From the NCBI GenBank assembly GCA_963802765.1, contig CAWDJZ010000007.1, positions 682,001 through 746,000 on the forward strand: a DNA stretch of 64,000 nucleotides, written 5' to 3'. Within the stretch, counting starts at the first letter, position 1; the number at the start of each line of letters is the position of its first letter. This document shows, piece after piece, positions 48,855 through 62,239 of the stretch. The notes under the pieces are model-generated. The model ran no database searches and was not told where the DNA came from. It saw only the letters and a list, made by a program, of their open reading frames with translations. The translations under genes and the position numbers were made by a program. This DNA comes from Gaiellasilicea sp963802765. GTDB lineage: Bacteria; Actinomycetota; Thermoleophilia; Gaiellales; Gaiellaceae.

Positions 48855-50502
48855 ATGCGTAAACGCACGTTTTGGCTCCTGTTCGGCGCGCTTGCCGCCG
48901 TCATGAGCCTGAGCGCGTCGAGTGCCGTTGCGGCCGTCGACGCGAAGCCGCAGGCGGCTGCCGCCGCCGGCGGAACGGTGATCTTCGGCGCGGATCAGGA
49001 GCCGAGGACGCTGAACACGCTCACCGTCGAGGGTAACGCGCTGTGGGGCAGCCTGGTCCTCCAGCCCGTGATCACCTTCGGAAGCAAGTACAACGCCAAG
49101 GGCGTGCTCATCCACGACCTGCTCGAGAAGCCTGTGCTGAACAGCGAGAAGCCGCAGGTGGTCACGTACAAGCTCAAGCAGGCCGCGAAGTGGAGTGACA
49201 ACAAGCCGATGACGGCCGACGACATGATCTTCACGTTCCAGCAGATCATGAACCCGAACAACACGATCGCCTCGCGCATCGGCTTCGAGGACATCGCGCG
49301 GTTGCAGAAGGTGGACGCGAAGACGGTCCGCGCCACCTTCAAGAAGCCGTATGCGTTCTGGGAGTCGCTGTGGGGCCGCATCTTCCCGTCGTACCCGGCG
49401 GGCGGCGTCGCAGGTCAGACCTTCGACCAGGCGTGGCGCAACGGCCCTCCGGTCGCGAACGGCCCGTTCCGCCTGGCCAGCTGGGACCGCGGGACGCAGA
49501 TGGTGCTCACGCGCAACCCGAACTACTGGGGCAAGAAGGCGAACGTGAACTCGATCGTCTTCCGCTTCATCCCGGACACGAACACGCAGTTCCAGGCGAT
49601 GCGCGGCGGCGAGGTCAACATCATCAACCCGCAGCCGCAGAACGCGATCGCGGACCTCAAGAAGCAGAGCAACCTCAACGTGCAGACGGGCAGCCAGTTC
49701 ACCTGGGAGCACGTCGACTTCCAGCTCGGCGCCGGCGGTCATCCGGCTCTGAAGAAGAAGTTCGTCCGTGAGGCGATCGTGACCGGCATCAACCGCGCCC
49801 AGATCCGCACGGTTGCCTACAAGGAGATCGCCCCCAACCTGCCCGCGCTCAACAACGTCATCTACAAGAACTTCCAGTCCGAGTACGTGGGGCACAAGTA
49901 CCAGCCGTACGGCTTCAGCCAGAAGAAGGCGATCGAGCTGCTGCGCTCGAACGGCTGCACCGGCGGCCCGGCGACTCCGTCGGCCCGGAACAACGACATC
50001 TACTCGTGCCCGGGCGTCGGCAAGCTCGAGTTCGACTTCCATTCGACGGCCGGCAACCTGTCGCGTGAGACCTCGTTCGCGGTCATGCAGCGGCAGCTGA
50101 AGAGCGTCGGCATCCAGCTGAACGCGAGGTTCACGCTGACCGCTCTGACGGTGACGCTGCCGACGAGGAACTGGGACATCATGCTGTACGCGTGGGTCGG
50201 CAGCCCGGAGACCGGCGGTTCCGTGAACATCCATCGCTGCGGTGGGACGCAGAACCACCAGAACTACTGCAGCCGGCCTGTGTCTCGCCTGCTCCTCAAG
50301 AGCAACGAGACGCTCAACGAGCAGGCAGCGGACCAAGCTCCTGAACGAGGCCGACCGGCTGATGGCGTCGCACGTCGTCACGCTGCCGCTCTTCGCCCGG
50401 CCTGGGTACCTGATCCACGACAAGAAGCTCACGGGCGCCCTGTTCAACCCGACGAACACGGCAGCCACTTGGAACACCCAGGACTGGGCCTTCGCCGGCT
50501 AG
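48855..50502 (+). CDS. Peptide/nickel-type ABC importer substrate-binding protein (frameshifted)
   Basis: This SBP_bac_5 (family 5) extracellular binding protein is 548 residues after correction. A signal peptide (WLLFGALAAVMSLSASSAVA) lacks a lipobox Cys. GTVIFGADQEPRTLNTL, KWSDNKPMTADDMIFTFQQI and NGPFRLASWDRGTQMVLTRNPNYWG (abridged) are the family signatures. Near 50328 an extra base (GGCAGCGGACC for GGCACGGACC) shifts the frame; dropping it joins NEQAR to TKLLNEADRLM and the last 50 residues. GGGGAGGAAG is the ribosome-binding site. Ligand probably an oligopeptide; unproven. Confidence 0.88.
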
Positions 50503-50563
50503 TCCAACCTGCGATAGCGTCCACACGGCACACAACGGACGCACAGATCGACACCAGCACGAA

Positions 50564-50595
50564 GGAGCCCGCCCCCGCACCGGGGGGCGGGCTCC
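50564..50595 (+). terminator. Very stable hairpin between binding protein and permease genes
   Basis: A perfect 13-bp stem GGAGCCCGCCCCC/GGGGGCGGGCTCC with a GCACCG loop lies 61 bp after the binding-protein stop and 31 bp before the permease start. Its position and lack of a T-run suggest a partial terminator or 3'-end stabiliser that lets the binding protein be made in excess over the membrane parts. Confidence 0.6.
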
Positions 50596-50626
50596 GGTTC
50601 CGTCTCACCAGGGAAGCGAGCGCACC

Positions 50627-51593
50627 GTGACTACTTTCATTCTCCGCCGGCTGCTCTACAGCATCCCCGTCCTCTTCGCTGCCAGCTTCCTCGTCTTCGC
50701 GATGGTCTCCGCCACGGGCGACCCGCTCGGAACGCTGAAGATGACGCCGAACATCTCGCAGCAGACGATCGACCACATCACCGAGAAGAAGCATCTCGAC
50801 GAGCCGATCCCCGTGCGCTACGTCTACTGGCTCGAGGAGGCCGTGACCGAGAAGTTCGGCTCGACGATCATCGGCGAGCGGCGGATCTGGGACGATCTCG
50901 GCCGCGTGCTCAGCGAACACGCTGCAGCTCGTGATCGCCGCCGAGCTGATCGCGATCATCCTCGCGGTGTTCATCGGCGTCTACTCCGCCGTGCGCCAGT
51001 ACTCCCTCTTCGACTACGGCGCGACCACCTTCAGCTTCCTGGGGCTCTCGACGCCGGTCTTCTGGCTCGCCCTGATGCTGCAGGTGCTCGTCGTGAACAT
51101 CTTCCTCGCCTACGACATACGCATCTTCTACGTCTCCAACCTCAGCTCGCCCGACCCGGACAACTTCCTGCTCGACCGCGCCCAGCACCTGGCGCTGCCG
51201 GTGATCGTGCTCGCCGTCGCGAGCATCGCGCAGTACAGCCGCTTCATGCGCGCCTCGATGCTCGAGGTGATCAACTCCGACTACGTGCGCACGGCGCGGG
51301 CGAAGGGGCTGCCGGAGCGCACCGTGATCATGAAGCACGCGTTCCGGAACGCGCTCATCCCGCTCACGACCGTGGTCGCGCTCAATTTCGGCGGCCTTCT
51401 CGGCGGTGTCATCATCACCGAGACGATCTTCGGCCTGGACGGGATGGGCCTCTACTTCATCAAGGCGCTGAACGACACCGATCCGTATCCGATCATGGCG
51501 TGGCTTGCGATCACGTCGGTCGCGATCGTGCTCTTCAACCTGATCGCCGACATCGCCTACGGCTACCTCGATCCGCGCGTCCGCTATGAGTGA
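50627..51593 (+). CDS. Peptide-type ABC importer permease, DppB/OppB-like (frameshifted)
   Basis: This 321-residue (corrected) permease starts with the classic MTTFILRRLLYSIPVLFAAS and carries the BPD_transp_1 domain with YVRTARAKGLPERTVIMKHA (EAA loop) and FGLDGMGLYFIKALNDTDPY. Removing one G at ~50918 (CAGCGAACACG to CAGCAACACG) joins GRVLS to NTLQLVIAAELIA. The GTG start follows the strong hairpin by 31 bp. It overlaps the second permease by 8 bp. Confidence 0.88.
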
Positions 51594-52582
51594 GCGCCGC
51601 TCCCAGCCGCCGCACATGGAGCAGTCGCCGGGCAGCCTTGTCTTCCCCGGCGACCCGCTGCCCGCGGTGGCGGCCGAGGACGATGTCCATCTCGCCCACG
51701 AGAGCGGCCTCGAGCTGCAGGCGCGCAGCCAGTGGGGCTACGCACTGCGGCGCTTCCTGCGGCACCGCCTTGCGATGGGAAGCCTCGTCGTGCTGCTCTC
51801 CCTCGCCATCGTCGCGATCTTCGCCGACTTCTTCGCGCCCTACCCGTTCGACGAGCCGGACTTCCTCAACATCACGATTCCCCCGACGACGGAGGGCAAG
51901 CACTACTTCGGCACCGACTTCCTCGGCCGCGACACCCTCAGCCGGGTCATCTACGGGCTGCGGACCTCGCTCTGGGTGGCGCTCGTCGTCTCGCTGCTCG
52001 CGACGGTGATCGGCACGACGATCGGCGCAATCGCCGGGTACTTCGGCGGCTGGGTCGACAACGGCCTGATGCGGTTGACCGATCTCGTCCTGACCCTTCC
52101 CGGCCTCGCCGTCCTGCTCACGCTCTCCGTGTACCTGGGCCAGGGCGACCCGCTCCGCGTCGCCGTCATCCTGGCGCTCCTGTTCTGGACGGGCTTCGCG
52201 CGCATCGTCCGCGGGACGTTCCTGTCGCTTGCGAGAGAAGGAGTTCGTCGAGGCGGCGAAGGCGTCCGGCGCCGGCGACGGGCGGATCATCGTCCGCCAC
52301 ATGCTCCCGAACGCGGTCGGGCCGATCATCGTGAACGCGACGCTGATCGTCGCCGCTGCGATCCTCACCGAGGCCGCTCTGGCGTTCCTCGGCTTCGGCG
52401 TGCAGCCGCCGAACCCCGCCCTCGGCGTCCTCATCGACGAGGGCCAGGGCGAGGGCCTCAAGTTCTGGTGGCTCGTCACGTTCCCGGGCCTCGTGATCGT
52501 GCTGATCGCGCTCTGCATCAACTTCATCGGCGACGGCCTGCGCGACGCGCTCGATCCCACCCAGAGGCGGATCCGTGCCTGA
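51586..52582 (+). CDS. Peptide-type ABC importer permease, DppC/OppC-like (frameshifted)
   Basis: This 331-residue (corrected) permease has the OppC N-terminal hydrophobic helix LAMGSLVVLLSLAIVAIFAD, the conserved KHYFGTDFLGRDTLSRVIYG, then five core helices. The EAA loop is split by an extra T at ~52229 (TCGCTTGCGAG for TCGCTGCGAG); dropping it gives REKEFVEAAKASGA followed by RHMLPNAVGPIIVNA. It overlaps the ATPase gene by 8 bp. Confidence 0.88.
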
Positions 52583-53616
52583 GCCGGTTCTGTCCGTCAA
52601 GGATCTCGTCGTCGAGTTCTCGACCGAGGACGGGATCGTGCACGCCGTCAACGGCGTGAGCTACGAGGTCCTTCCCGGGCGAGGTGCTCGGCGTCGTCGG
52701 CGAGTCCGGCTCGGGCAAGAGCGTCAGCGTGATGTCGCTGCTCGGGCTGATCCCGCAGCCTCCCGGAAAGATCACGAGCGGAGAGGCCCTCTTCGACGGC
52801 CGCGACCTGCTGAAGATGCCGAAGAAGCAGCTGCGCCAGGTGCGCGGTGACGACGTCGCGATGATCTTCCAGGACCCGATGACGTCGCTCAACCCGGTGC
52901 TCAGGATCGGCGACCAGCTCGTCGGAGGCGATCTCGACCCACCGGCCGCAGCTGAAGGGCGACCAGGTGAAGCAGCGGGTGATCGAGCTGCTCGAGCTCG
53001 TCGGCGTCCCGAACCCGGCGGCCCGCTACACGCAGTACCCGCACGAGTTCTCGGGCGGGATGCGGCAGCGCGCGATGATCGCGATGGCGATCGCGAACGA
53101 GCCGAAGCTCCTGATCGCCGACGAGCCGACGACGGCGCTCGACGTCACCATCCAGGCGCAGGTGATCGAGGTGCTCAAGGCGGCGCAGCAGGAGACGCAC
53201 GCCGCCACGATCCTGATCACGCACGACCTCGGGCCTCGTCGCCGAGCTCTGCGACCGCGTGATCGTGATGTACGCCGGCCGCATCGTCGAGATGGGCGAC
53301 ATCTTCACGATCTTCGCGAACCCCCGGCACCCGTACACGGTCGGCCTGATGCAGAGCCTGCCGCGGCTCGCCGCCGAGAACGACTGGCTCCGCCCGATCG
53401 CCGGCCAGCCGCCGAGCATGCTCAACATGCCGCCCGGGTGCGCGTTCCATCCGCGCTGCTTCCTCGTCGCAGGGCCGCGCGCTCTGCCGGACGGAGGTGC
53501 CCGATCTGCGTCGCATCGACGAGCGCGAGCACCTGACGCGCTGCCACTTCGCAGAGGAGCTGCACGGACACGGCGCCGCCACCACTGCCGCCGGCGTCGG
53601 GGAGGGGATTGCATGA
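52575..53616 (+). CDS. Peptide-type ABC importer ATPase, DppD/OppD-like (four frameshifts)
   Basis: This ATPase is 345 residues after removing four single bases (about 52681, 52928, 53232 and 53476). Walker A is GESGSGKSV, signature FSGGMRQRAMIA, Walker B LLIADEPTTALDVT, H-loop ITHDLG, and the C-terminal oligopeptide-transporter iron-sulfur-like motif has Cys in GCAFHPRC, ALCRT and TRCHF. Each correction removes one base from a GG/GGG or CTCG context. It is the most damaged gene in the window, with four insertions in 800 bp. Confidence 0.85.
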
Positions 53617-54699
53617 GCGAGGTCGTCGAGCAGATCCACGAGCGCCGCGCGGAGGGTGACGAGATCCTCCGCGTCGAGGGCCTCGTCAAGTACTTCCCGA
53701 TCCGCGGCGGCCTCCTGAAGCGCCAGATCGGCCAGGTCCATGCGGTCGACGGCGTCGACCTCAGCGTGCGCGCCGGCGAGACGCTCGGCGTCGTCGGCGA
53801 GTCCGGCTGCGGCAAGACAACGCTCGGGCGGACGATCATGAAGCTGACGGAGCCCACGGCCGGCAAGATCTTCTTCAACGGGCGCGACGTCACCGGTTTC
53901 TCGCGGCGCCAGATGCGCGAGGTGCGGCGGGAGATGCAGATCGTCTTCCAGGATCCCTACGCGTCGCTCAACCCACGCATGACTGTGCGCGAGATCGTCG
54001 CCGAGCCGCTGCGCATCAACGGGCTGTACAGGCGCGGGCGGCCGGGCACGGATCGAGGAGCTGCTGCGCACGGTCGGCCTCTCGCCGGAGCACGGCAACC
54101 GCTTCCCGCACGAGTTCTCGGGCGGTCAGCGGCAGCGGATCGGCATCGCACGCTCGCTCGCCCTGAATCCGCAGCTCCTCGTCCTCGACGAGCCCGTGTC
54201 GGCGCTCGACGTCTCGATTCGCGCCCAGGTGATCAATCTGCTCGAGTCGCTCCAGCACGATTTCGGCCTGACGTATGTCTTCGTTGCGCACGACCTCTCG
54301 GTCGTCAGGCATGTCTCCGACCGCGTCGCCGTCATGTACCTGGGCAAGATCGTCGAGATCGGGACGCGGGAGCAGATCTACGAGCGCCCGACGCATCCCT
54401 ACCCGCAGGCGCTCCTGTCGGCCGTGCCGATCGACGACCCGACCCAGCGCGGCCAGCGGCAGCGGATCATCCTGCGCGGGGACGTGCCGAGCCCGGCGAA
54501 CCCGCCCTCCGGCTGCCGGTTCCGCACCCGGTGCTGGAAGGCGCAGGAGATCTGCGCGGTGGAGGAGCCCGCGCTGATCGACCGCGGCCACGGCCACCTG
54601 AGCGCCTGTCACTTCGCCGAGCCGATGGCCGTCCTCAAGACCGACCCCTCGACGAACGGTGCCCAGCCGGTCCCGGCGGCCGGGTTGCCGCAGGTCTAG
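53613..54699 (+). CDS. Peptide-type ABC importer ATPase, DppF/OppF-like (frameshifted)
   Basis: This 361-residue (corrected) ATPase has LVKYFPIRGGLLKRQIGQVH (DppF/OppF start), Walker A GESGCGKTT, ASLNPRMTVREIVAEPL, signature FSGGQRQRIGIA, Walker B LLVLDEPVSALDVS, and Cys-rich end GCRFRTRCWKAQEICAVEEP and HLSACHF. An extra G at ~54051 (GCACGGATCG for GCACGATCG) breaks it; dropping it joins RGRPGT to IEELLRTVGLSPEH. ATG 53613 overlaps the preceding stop by 4 bp. Last gene of the importer operon. Confidence 0.88.
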
Positions 54700-54714
54700 C
54701 TGGGCCGCGAGGCT

Positions 54715-55207
54715 CTAGCTCCCGCCGCCCCGCCGGAGCGGGAGCACGTCGACTCCGTCGGCGCGCAGGTCGTCGAGCGCGGCCTGGACCGTGTCCCAGG
54801 TCTCGAAGACGAGCGTCTCCACCTGGGAGCCGGCGCCTCCGGTCTCCCCGCTCTGAACGAGCTCGATCGAGTTCGCGGCGGCGTCCATCTCCTTCGACAT
54901 GGCGGTGAGCGCCACGGCGAGGCGGCCGCGCTCCTCCGTCAGGTCATCCGGCGCCTCCGTGCCCGCGATCGTCGTGGAGGCAGCCGCGAGCCTGTCGCCG
55001 TTCCTCCGCAGCCGGACGATCAGATCGTCCATCGACGACGGCCGCTTGATGTATGCGAGCGCGCCGTCTGCGGTGTTGCGCGCCGCGACGACCTCCTCCT
55101 CGAAGGCGTCCTTCGTCTCGTCGCCACCGCCACAGCCGGCGGCGACGAGAGCGACGAGCGCGAGCGGCGATCGCGCCGACGCGCAGTCGGGTAGAGACGA
55201 GCCGCAT
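54715..55207 (-). CDS. Lipoprotein of unknown function (frameshifted in signal peptide)
   Basis: After removing one base near 55155-55160, the minus-strand protein starts MRLVSTRLRVGAIA and then LALVALVAAGCGGGDETKD, a textbook lipobox (VAAGC). The mature part is about 135 residues, mostly helical and acidic, with DAFEEEVVAARNTADGAL, RLAVALTAMSKEMDAAANSI and a Gly/Arg end. Corrected length 163. The domain is unknown; the amphipathic helices suggest a helical bundle. It is the only minus-strand gene in the block inserted between atpG and atpD. Confidence 0.7.
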
Positions 55208-55279
55208 GGGCCCTCAGGGTAGCAACGGCAATGCGCGGTTTATGGCTAACTTTGGCCGTACAGGGACGTCAGAGGAGAC

Positions 55280-55759
55280 ATGAGCCGGTTCGCCGCCGAT
55301 GAGTGTGACCACGCCCGCGTCTGGGCCGCGCTTGCGCCCGACGGTGAGCTTTCGGAGCTCGAGCGGCGCTCGCTCCGATCGCACCTTCTTACGTGCGAGG
55401 CTTGCTTCCGGTTTGCGACGGAGGTCGAGGCCACGACACTGCTGTTGCGAAGCGACGAGCTCGCCCGTCCGTCCGAGCTCACTCGCGTACCGCGCATCGT
55501 GCGGCGCCGCCAGGCGCTCCTGGCACGCACCCGTCCGGTTGCCGCCGCTGCCGCTGTCGCCCTGATGGCGCTCGGCGTGGCGTCTCGCGCGCCGCTCCAG
55601 GTCGACGACCGCGACTCCGGCCTCCGCACGACCACGCCGGCGCTCGCCGAGCAGCACGAGCTGCAGTCGCTGCGCGTGCTGCGCCAGGGCGCCATCCTCG
55701 CGGCGGATCAAGCTCGGCTCGACCCGATGGCGCTGCCGATGGCGAGCCAGCCGACGTAG
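55280..55759 (+). CDS. Zinc-finger anti-sigma-factor-like membrane protein
   Basis: This 159-residue protein has an N-terminal zf-HC2-like domain: CDHARVWAALAPDGELSELE, then SHLLTCEACFRFATEV with the H-x3-C-x2-C zinc ligands, then one transmembrane helix (PVAAAAAVALMALGVASRA) and a short extracytoplasmic tail. This is the layout of ZAS anti-sigma factors, which bind ECF sigma factors until an envelope signal releases them. No sigma-factor gene is adjacent, so it is an orphan. AGAGGAG precedes the ATG. It lies just before the atpD promoter. Confidence 0.72.
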   Translation: MSRFAADECDHARVWAALAPDGELSELERRSLRSHLLTCEACFRFATEVEATTLLLRSDELARPSELTRVPRIVRRRQALLARTRPVAAAAAVALMALGVASRAPLQVDDRDSGLRTTTPALAEQHELQSLRVLRQGAILAADQARLDPMALPMASQPT

Positions 55760-55804
55760 GCGCTGCGGGCTCCCGCTACGTCTCCGGTGGCAGAGACCGT
55801 CGGG

Positions 55805-55846
55805 TAGACTGGCGCCCGCCTTGGGCGGCGGATCGACGCGCCGCCC
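55805..55846 (+). promoter_or_regulatory. atpD promoter (-10 TAGACT) and 5' hairpin
   Basis: TAGACT at 55805-55810 predicts a start near 55816-55818 and a leader of about 80 nt. A perfect 8-bp stem GGGCGGCG (55823-55830)/CGCCGCCC (55839-55846) with loop GATCGACG would fold at the extreme 5' end. The leader ends with a CAGGAGAC ribosome-binding site before ATG 55898. This gives atpDC its own promoter. Confidence 0.5.
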
Positions 55847-55897
55847 TTCTTCCACGAGCGAGACCTCCCGACCAGGGAGACGGAGACCAGGAGACAC

Positions 55898-57329
55898 ATG
55901 TCCGAGAACGCGCAAGGATCGGCTGCCGGCAAGGTCGTCGAGATCAAGGGCGTCGTCATCGACGCCGTCTTCCCCGAGCAGCTGCCGGAGATCTACAGCG
56001 CGCTCGCGATCGAAGTCCCGAGCGCCGACGGCGGCAGCCGGACGCTGATCGCGGAGGTGCAGCAGCACCTCGGCGACGATCGCGTCCGCGCGGTCGCGAT
56101 GGACTCGACCGACGGGCTCGCGCGCGGCGTCGACGTGGTCGACACGGGCGCGCCGATCTCCGTTCCCGTCGGCGATGCGACGCTCGGACGGATCTGGAAC
56201 GTGATCGGCGAGCCGGTCGACAACAAGGAGGCGGCCGGGGCCGACGTCGAGCGCTGGTCGATCCACCGCGACCCGCCCGCGTTCCGCGACCTCTCGCCGA
56301 CCGATCGAGATCTTCGAGACCGGCCTCAAGGTCGTCGACCTGATCGCCCCCTACGTGAAGGGCGGCAAGATCGGCCTCTTCGGCGGCGCCGGCACCGGGA
56401 AGACAGTCCTGATCCAGGAGCTGATCCACAACGTCGCCCAGCAGCACGGCGGCGTCTCGGTCTTCGCCGGCGTCGGCGAGCGCACCCGCGAGGGGAACGA
56501 CCTCTTCCTCGAGATGACCGAGTCCGAGGTGATCGACAAGGTCGCGCTCGTCTACGGGCAGATGAACGAGCCGCCGGGCGCGCGTCTCCGCGTCGGCCTC
56601 TCGGGCCTGACGATGGCGGAGTACTTCCGCGACCAGGGCCAGGACACGCTGCTCTTCATCGACAACATCTTCCGCTTCGTCCAGGCGGGCTCGGAGGTGT
56701 CGGCGCTCCTGGGCCGGATGCCGAGCGCCGTCGGCTACCAGCCGACCCTCGCCACCGAGATGGGCCAGCTGCAGGAGCGGATCACCTCGACCCGGACCGG
56801 CTCGGTCACCTCGGTGCAGGCGATCTACGTCCCCGCCGACGACCTCACCGACCCGGCGCCCGCGAACACCTTCGCGCACCTCGACGCGACGACGGTGCTC
56901 TCGCGCGCGATCGTCGAGAAGGGGATCTACCCCGCCGTCGACCCGCTCGACTCGACCTCCCGCGCGCTCCAGCCGGGAATCGTCTCCGACGAGCACTACC
57001 ACGTCGCGACGCAGGTGCAGCAGGTGCTCCAGCGCTACAAGGACCTGCAGGACATCATCGCCATCCTCGGCATGGACGAGCTGACGGACGAGGACAAGCT
57101 CGTCGTCTCGCGCGCCCGCAAGGTCGAGCGCTTCCTCTCGCAGCCGAACTTCGTCGCCGAGCAGTTCACCGGCACCCCCGGCGAGTACGTCAAGCTGGAG
57201 GACACGATCAAGGGCTTCCGCGAGATCATCGAGGGCAAGCACGACGACCTGCCCGAGGCGGCCTTCTACATGGTCGGCACGATCGAGGGCGCCGTCGCGA
57301 AGGCCGAGAAGACCGCGGCCGCCGCGTAA
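55898..57329 (+). CDS. atpD: ATP synthase F1 subunit beta (frameshifted)
   Basis: This is the catalytic subunit, 476 residues after correction. KVVEIKGVVIDAVFPEQLPE opens the beta barrel; P-loop GGAGTGKTVLI, GERTREGNDLF (catalytic Glu), LLFIDNIFRFVQAGSEVSALLGRMPSAVGYQPTL (abridged) and the DELSD-like DELTDEDK are present. At ~56306 CCGACCGATCGAG should read CCGACCATCGAG; dropping the G joins RDLSPT to IEIFETGLKVVDLI. It is separated from atpG by 7.2 kb and transcribed from its own promoter. Confidence 0.94.
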
Positions 57330-57760
57330 TGGCGGAGATCCACCCGAAGTTCGACCTCGCCCTCGTCACCCCGGAGGGCGACGCCTTCCGGGGCGAGGTG
57401 GAGATGCTCGTCGTTCCCGGCGCGGCAGGGGAGATCGGCGTGCTCGCGCGGCACGCGCCGCTCGTCGCAACGCTCAAGGCCGGCTCGACGCGCGTCTACC
57501 TCGACCGGGCGAACGAGGACGTGCTGGAGTTCGCGACCGGCCCCGGCTTCTTCAAGGTCGAGCTCGACAACGCGATCGCGCTCGTCGACGATGCCGTGAA
57601 CGTGAAGGAGATCGACGACGCGCGCGCCCAGGAGCAGCTCGAGGAGGCGAAGGCGGAGCTTGCGCGCGTCGAGTCGGGCGAGTCGAAGGCCGACCGCTGG
57701 CAGCTCGAGCAGCGGATCAAGCACGCGGAAAACCAACTAACAGTCGCCGGACGTACGTAG
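57329..57760 (+). CDS. atpC: ATP synthase F1 subunit epsilon
   Basis: This 143-residue subunit has an N-terminal beta-sandwich (FDLALVTPEGDAFRGEVEML, VVPGAAGEIGVLARHAPLVA, FATGPGFFKVELDNAIALVD) and a C-terminal two-helix arm rich in Ala/Glu/Arg (EQLEEAKAELARVESGESK) that can inhibit hydrolysis. ATG 57329 shares a base with the atpD stop. A flavin reductase gene follows after only 4 bp. Confidence 0.93.
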   Translation: MAEIHPKFDLALVTPEGDAFRGEVEMLVVPGAAGEIGVLARHAPLVATLKAGSTRVYLDRANEDVLEFATGPGFFKVELDNAIALVDDAVNVKEIDDARAQEQLEEAKAELARVESGESKADRWQLEQRIKHAENQLTVAGRT

Positions 57761-57764
57761 AGGC

Positions 57765-58469
57765 ATGCGGGCGACCGTCGCCGAGAAGCGGGACGTCGCG
57801 AAGGGAACGCTGCTCGTCCTCTTCGCCGTCGACGGCTATCCGGACTACCGCCCCGGCAGCTACTTCTGGGTCGAGCTCCCGAACCGCGGTCACGAGGATG
57901 AGAAGGGGCTGCGCCGCCACATCTCGCTCGTCACCTCGCCCACGGAGGAGGGTGTCGTCGGCCTTGCGACGCGGCTCCGCGACTCGGCGTTCAAGCAGAC
58001 ACTTTCCGAGCTCGAGGTCGGCGACGAGGTCGCGGTCGAGGAGCCGAAGGGCTCGTTCCTGCTGCCCGAGGACACGGGCGTGGAGTACGTGTTCGTCGCG
58101 GGCGGGATCGGGATCACCGTCTTTCGCTCGATGCTGCGCTACATCGCCGACGAGGGCCTCCCGTACCGGATCACGCTCGTCTACTCGAACCGCGACAGCG
58201 AGTCGGCGGCGTTCCTGGACGAGCTCGAGGAGCTGGAGCGGCGGATCGACGGCCTGCGCGTCGTCCTCGTCATGACCGACGAGGAGGAATGGGAGGGGGA
58301 GCGGCGCCGTCTCGACGCTGACGTGCTCGGGGAGCTCGTCGGCGGGCTCGAGGGCAAGCAGTTCCTCGTCGCCGGCCCACCCGAGATGGCCCAGGCGGTC
58401 GCGGACTCCCTGCTGAGTGCCGGCCTGCCGGAAGAGCGCGTCCTCGCCGACAAGTTCTCGGGCTACTAG
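57765..58469 (+). CDS. FAD/NAD(P)-binding ferredoxin reductase-like oxidoreductase
   Basis: This 234-residue FNR-family protein has an N-terminal FAD barrel (PGSYFWVELPN, then LRRHISLVTSPTEEGVVGLAT, where RRHIS replaces the RxYS FAD motif), VEEPKGSFLLP, and an NAD(P) domain with FVAGGIGITVFRSML (GGxGIT), ITLVYSNRD and LVAGPPEMAQAVADSLL. No 2Fe-2S or haem domain is attached, so it is a stand-alone reductase needing a partner. It lies 4 bp after atpC and is probably co-transcribed. Confidence 0.85.
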   Translation: MRATVAEKRDVAKGTLLVLFAVDGYPDYRPGSYFWVELPNRGHEDEKGLRRHISLVTSPTEEGVVGLATRLRDSAFKQTLSELEVGDEVAVEEPKGSFLLPEDTGVEYVFVAGGIGITVFRSMLRYIADEGLPYRITLVYSNRDSESAAFLDELEELERRIDGLRVVLVMTDEEEWEGERRRLDADVLGELVGGLEGKQFLVAGPPEMAQAVADSLLSAGLPEERVLADKFSGY

Positions 58470-58498
58470 AAACCCTTCGCAACGCCTTCTCCGTGCGC

Positions 58499-58610
58499 TA
58501 GCCTTGAGCGCACCCGGAGAGCTTTGAACGGCAGCTTGGCGACCGGGTCACCAAACGCCTAAAGAGCCGGCGGGGATTGCGATCCGCCCTCTTTCGGCAA
58601 CCGTGGAGGG
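58499..58610 (+). promoter_or_regulatory. metH promoter and structured 5' leader
   Basis: A -10 box TAGCCT (58499-58504) predicts a ~105-nt leader. It can form ACCCGG (58512-58517)/CCGGGT (58543-58548) and a second, longer hairpin: AAAGAG (58561-58566) with CTCTTT (58589-58594), enclosing GGC/GCC and GGAT/ATCC around a TGCG loop. CGGCAACC follows and GGAGGG at 58605-58610 is the Shine-Dalgarno sequence. Leaders are rare in this window, so a cis-regulatory RNA is plausible. I could not match it to a known riboswitch. Confidence 0.4.
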
Positions 58611-58613
58611 CAA

Positions 58614-62204
<3,591 letters not shown>

Positions 62205-62239
62205 TGCGGCGGCCGCGAGCCGGCCGCTAGAAGTCAGTC

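Noticed and set aside
55813..55846. Transcription attenuator with two exclusive hairpins before atpD
   Set aside because: The first arm (CGCCC, 55813-55817) lies at or upstream of the predicted start site, so only the second hairpin would exist in the RNA.
58507..58613. SAM-I or SAM-IV riboswitch before metH, suggested by CGGCAACC
   Set aside because: The GGCAACC element is at the 3' end next to the Shine-Dalgarno sequence, not inside the four-way junction order required, and flanking helices do not fit.
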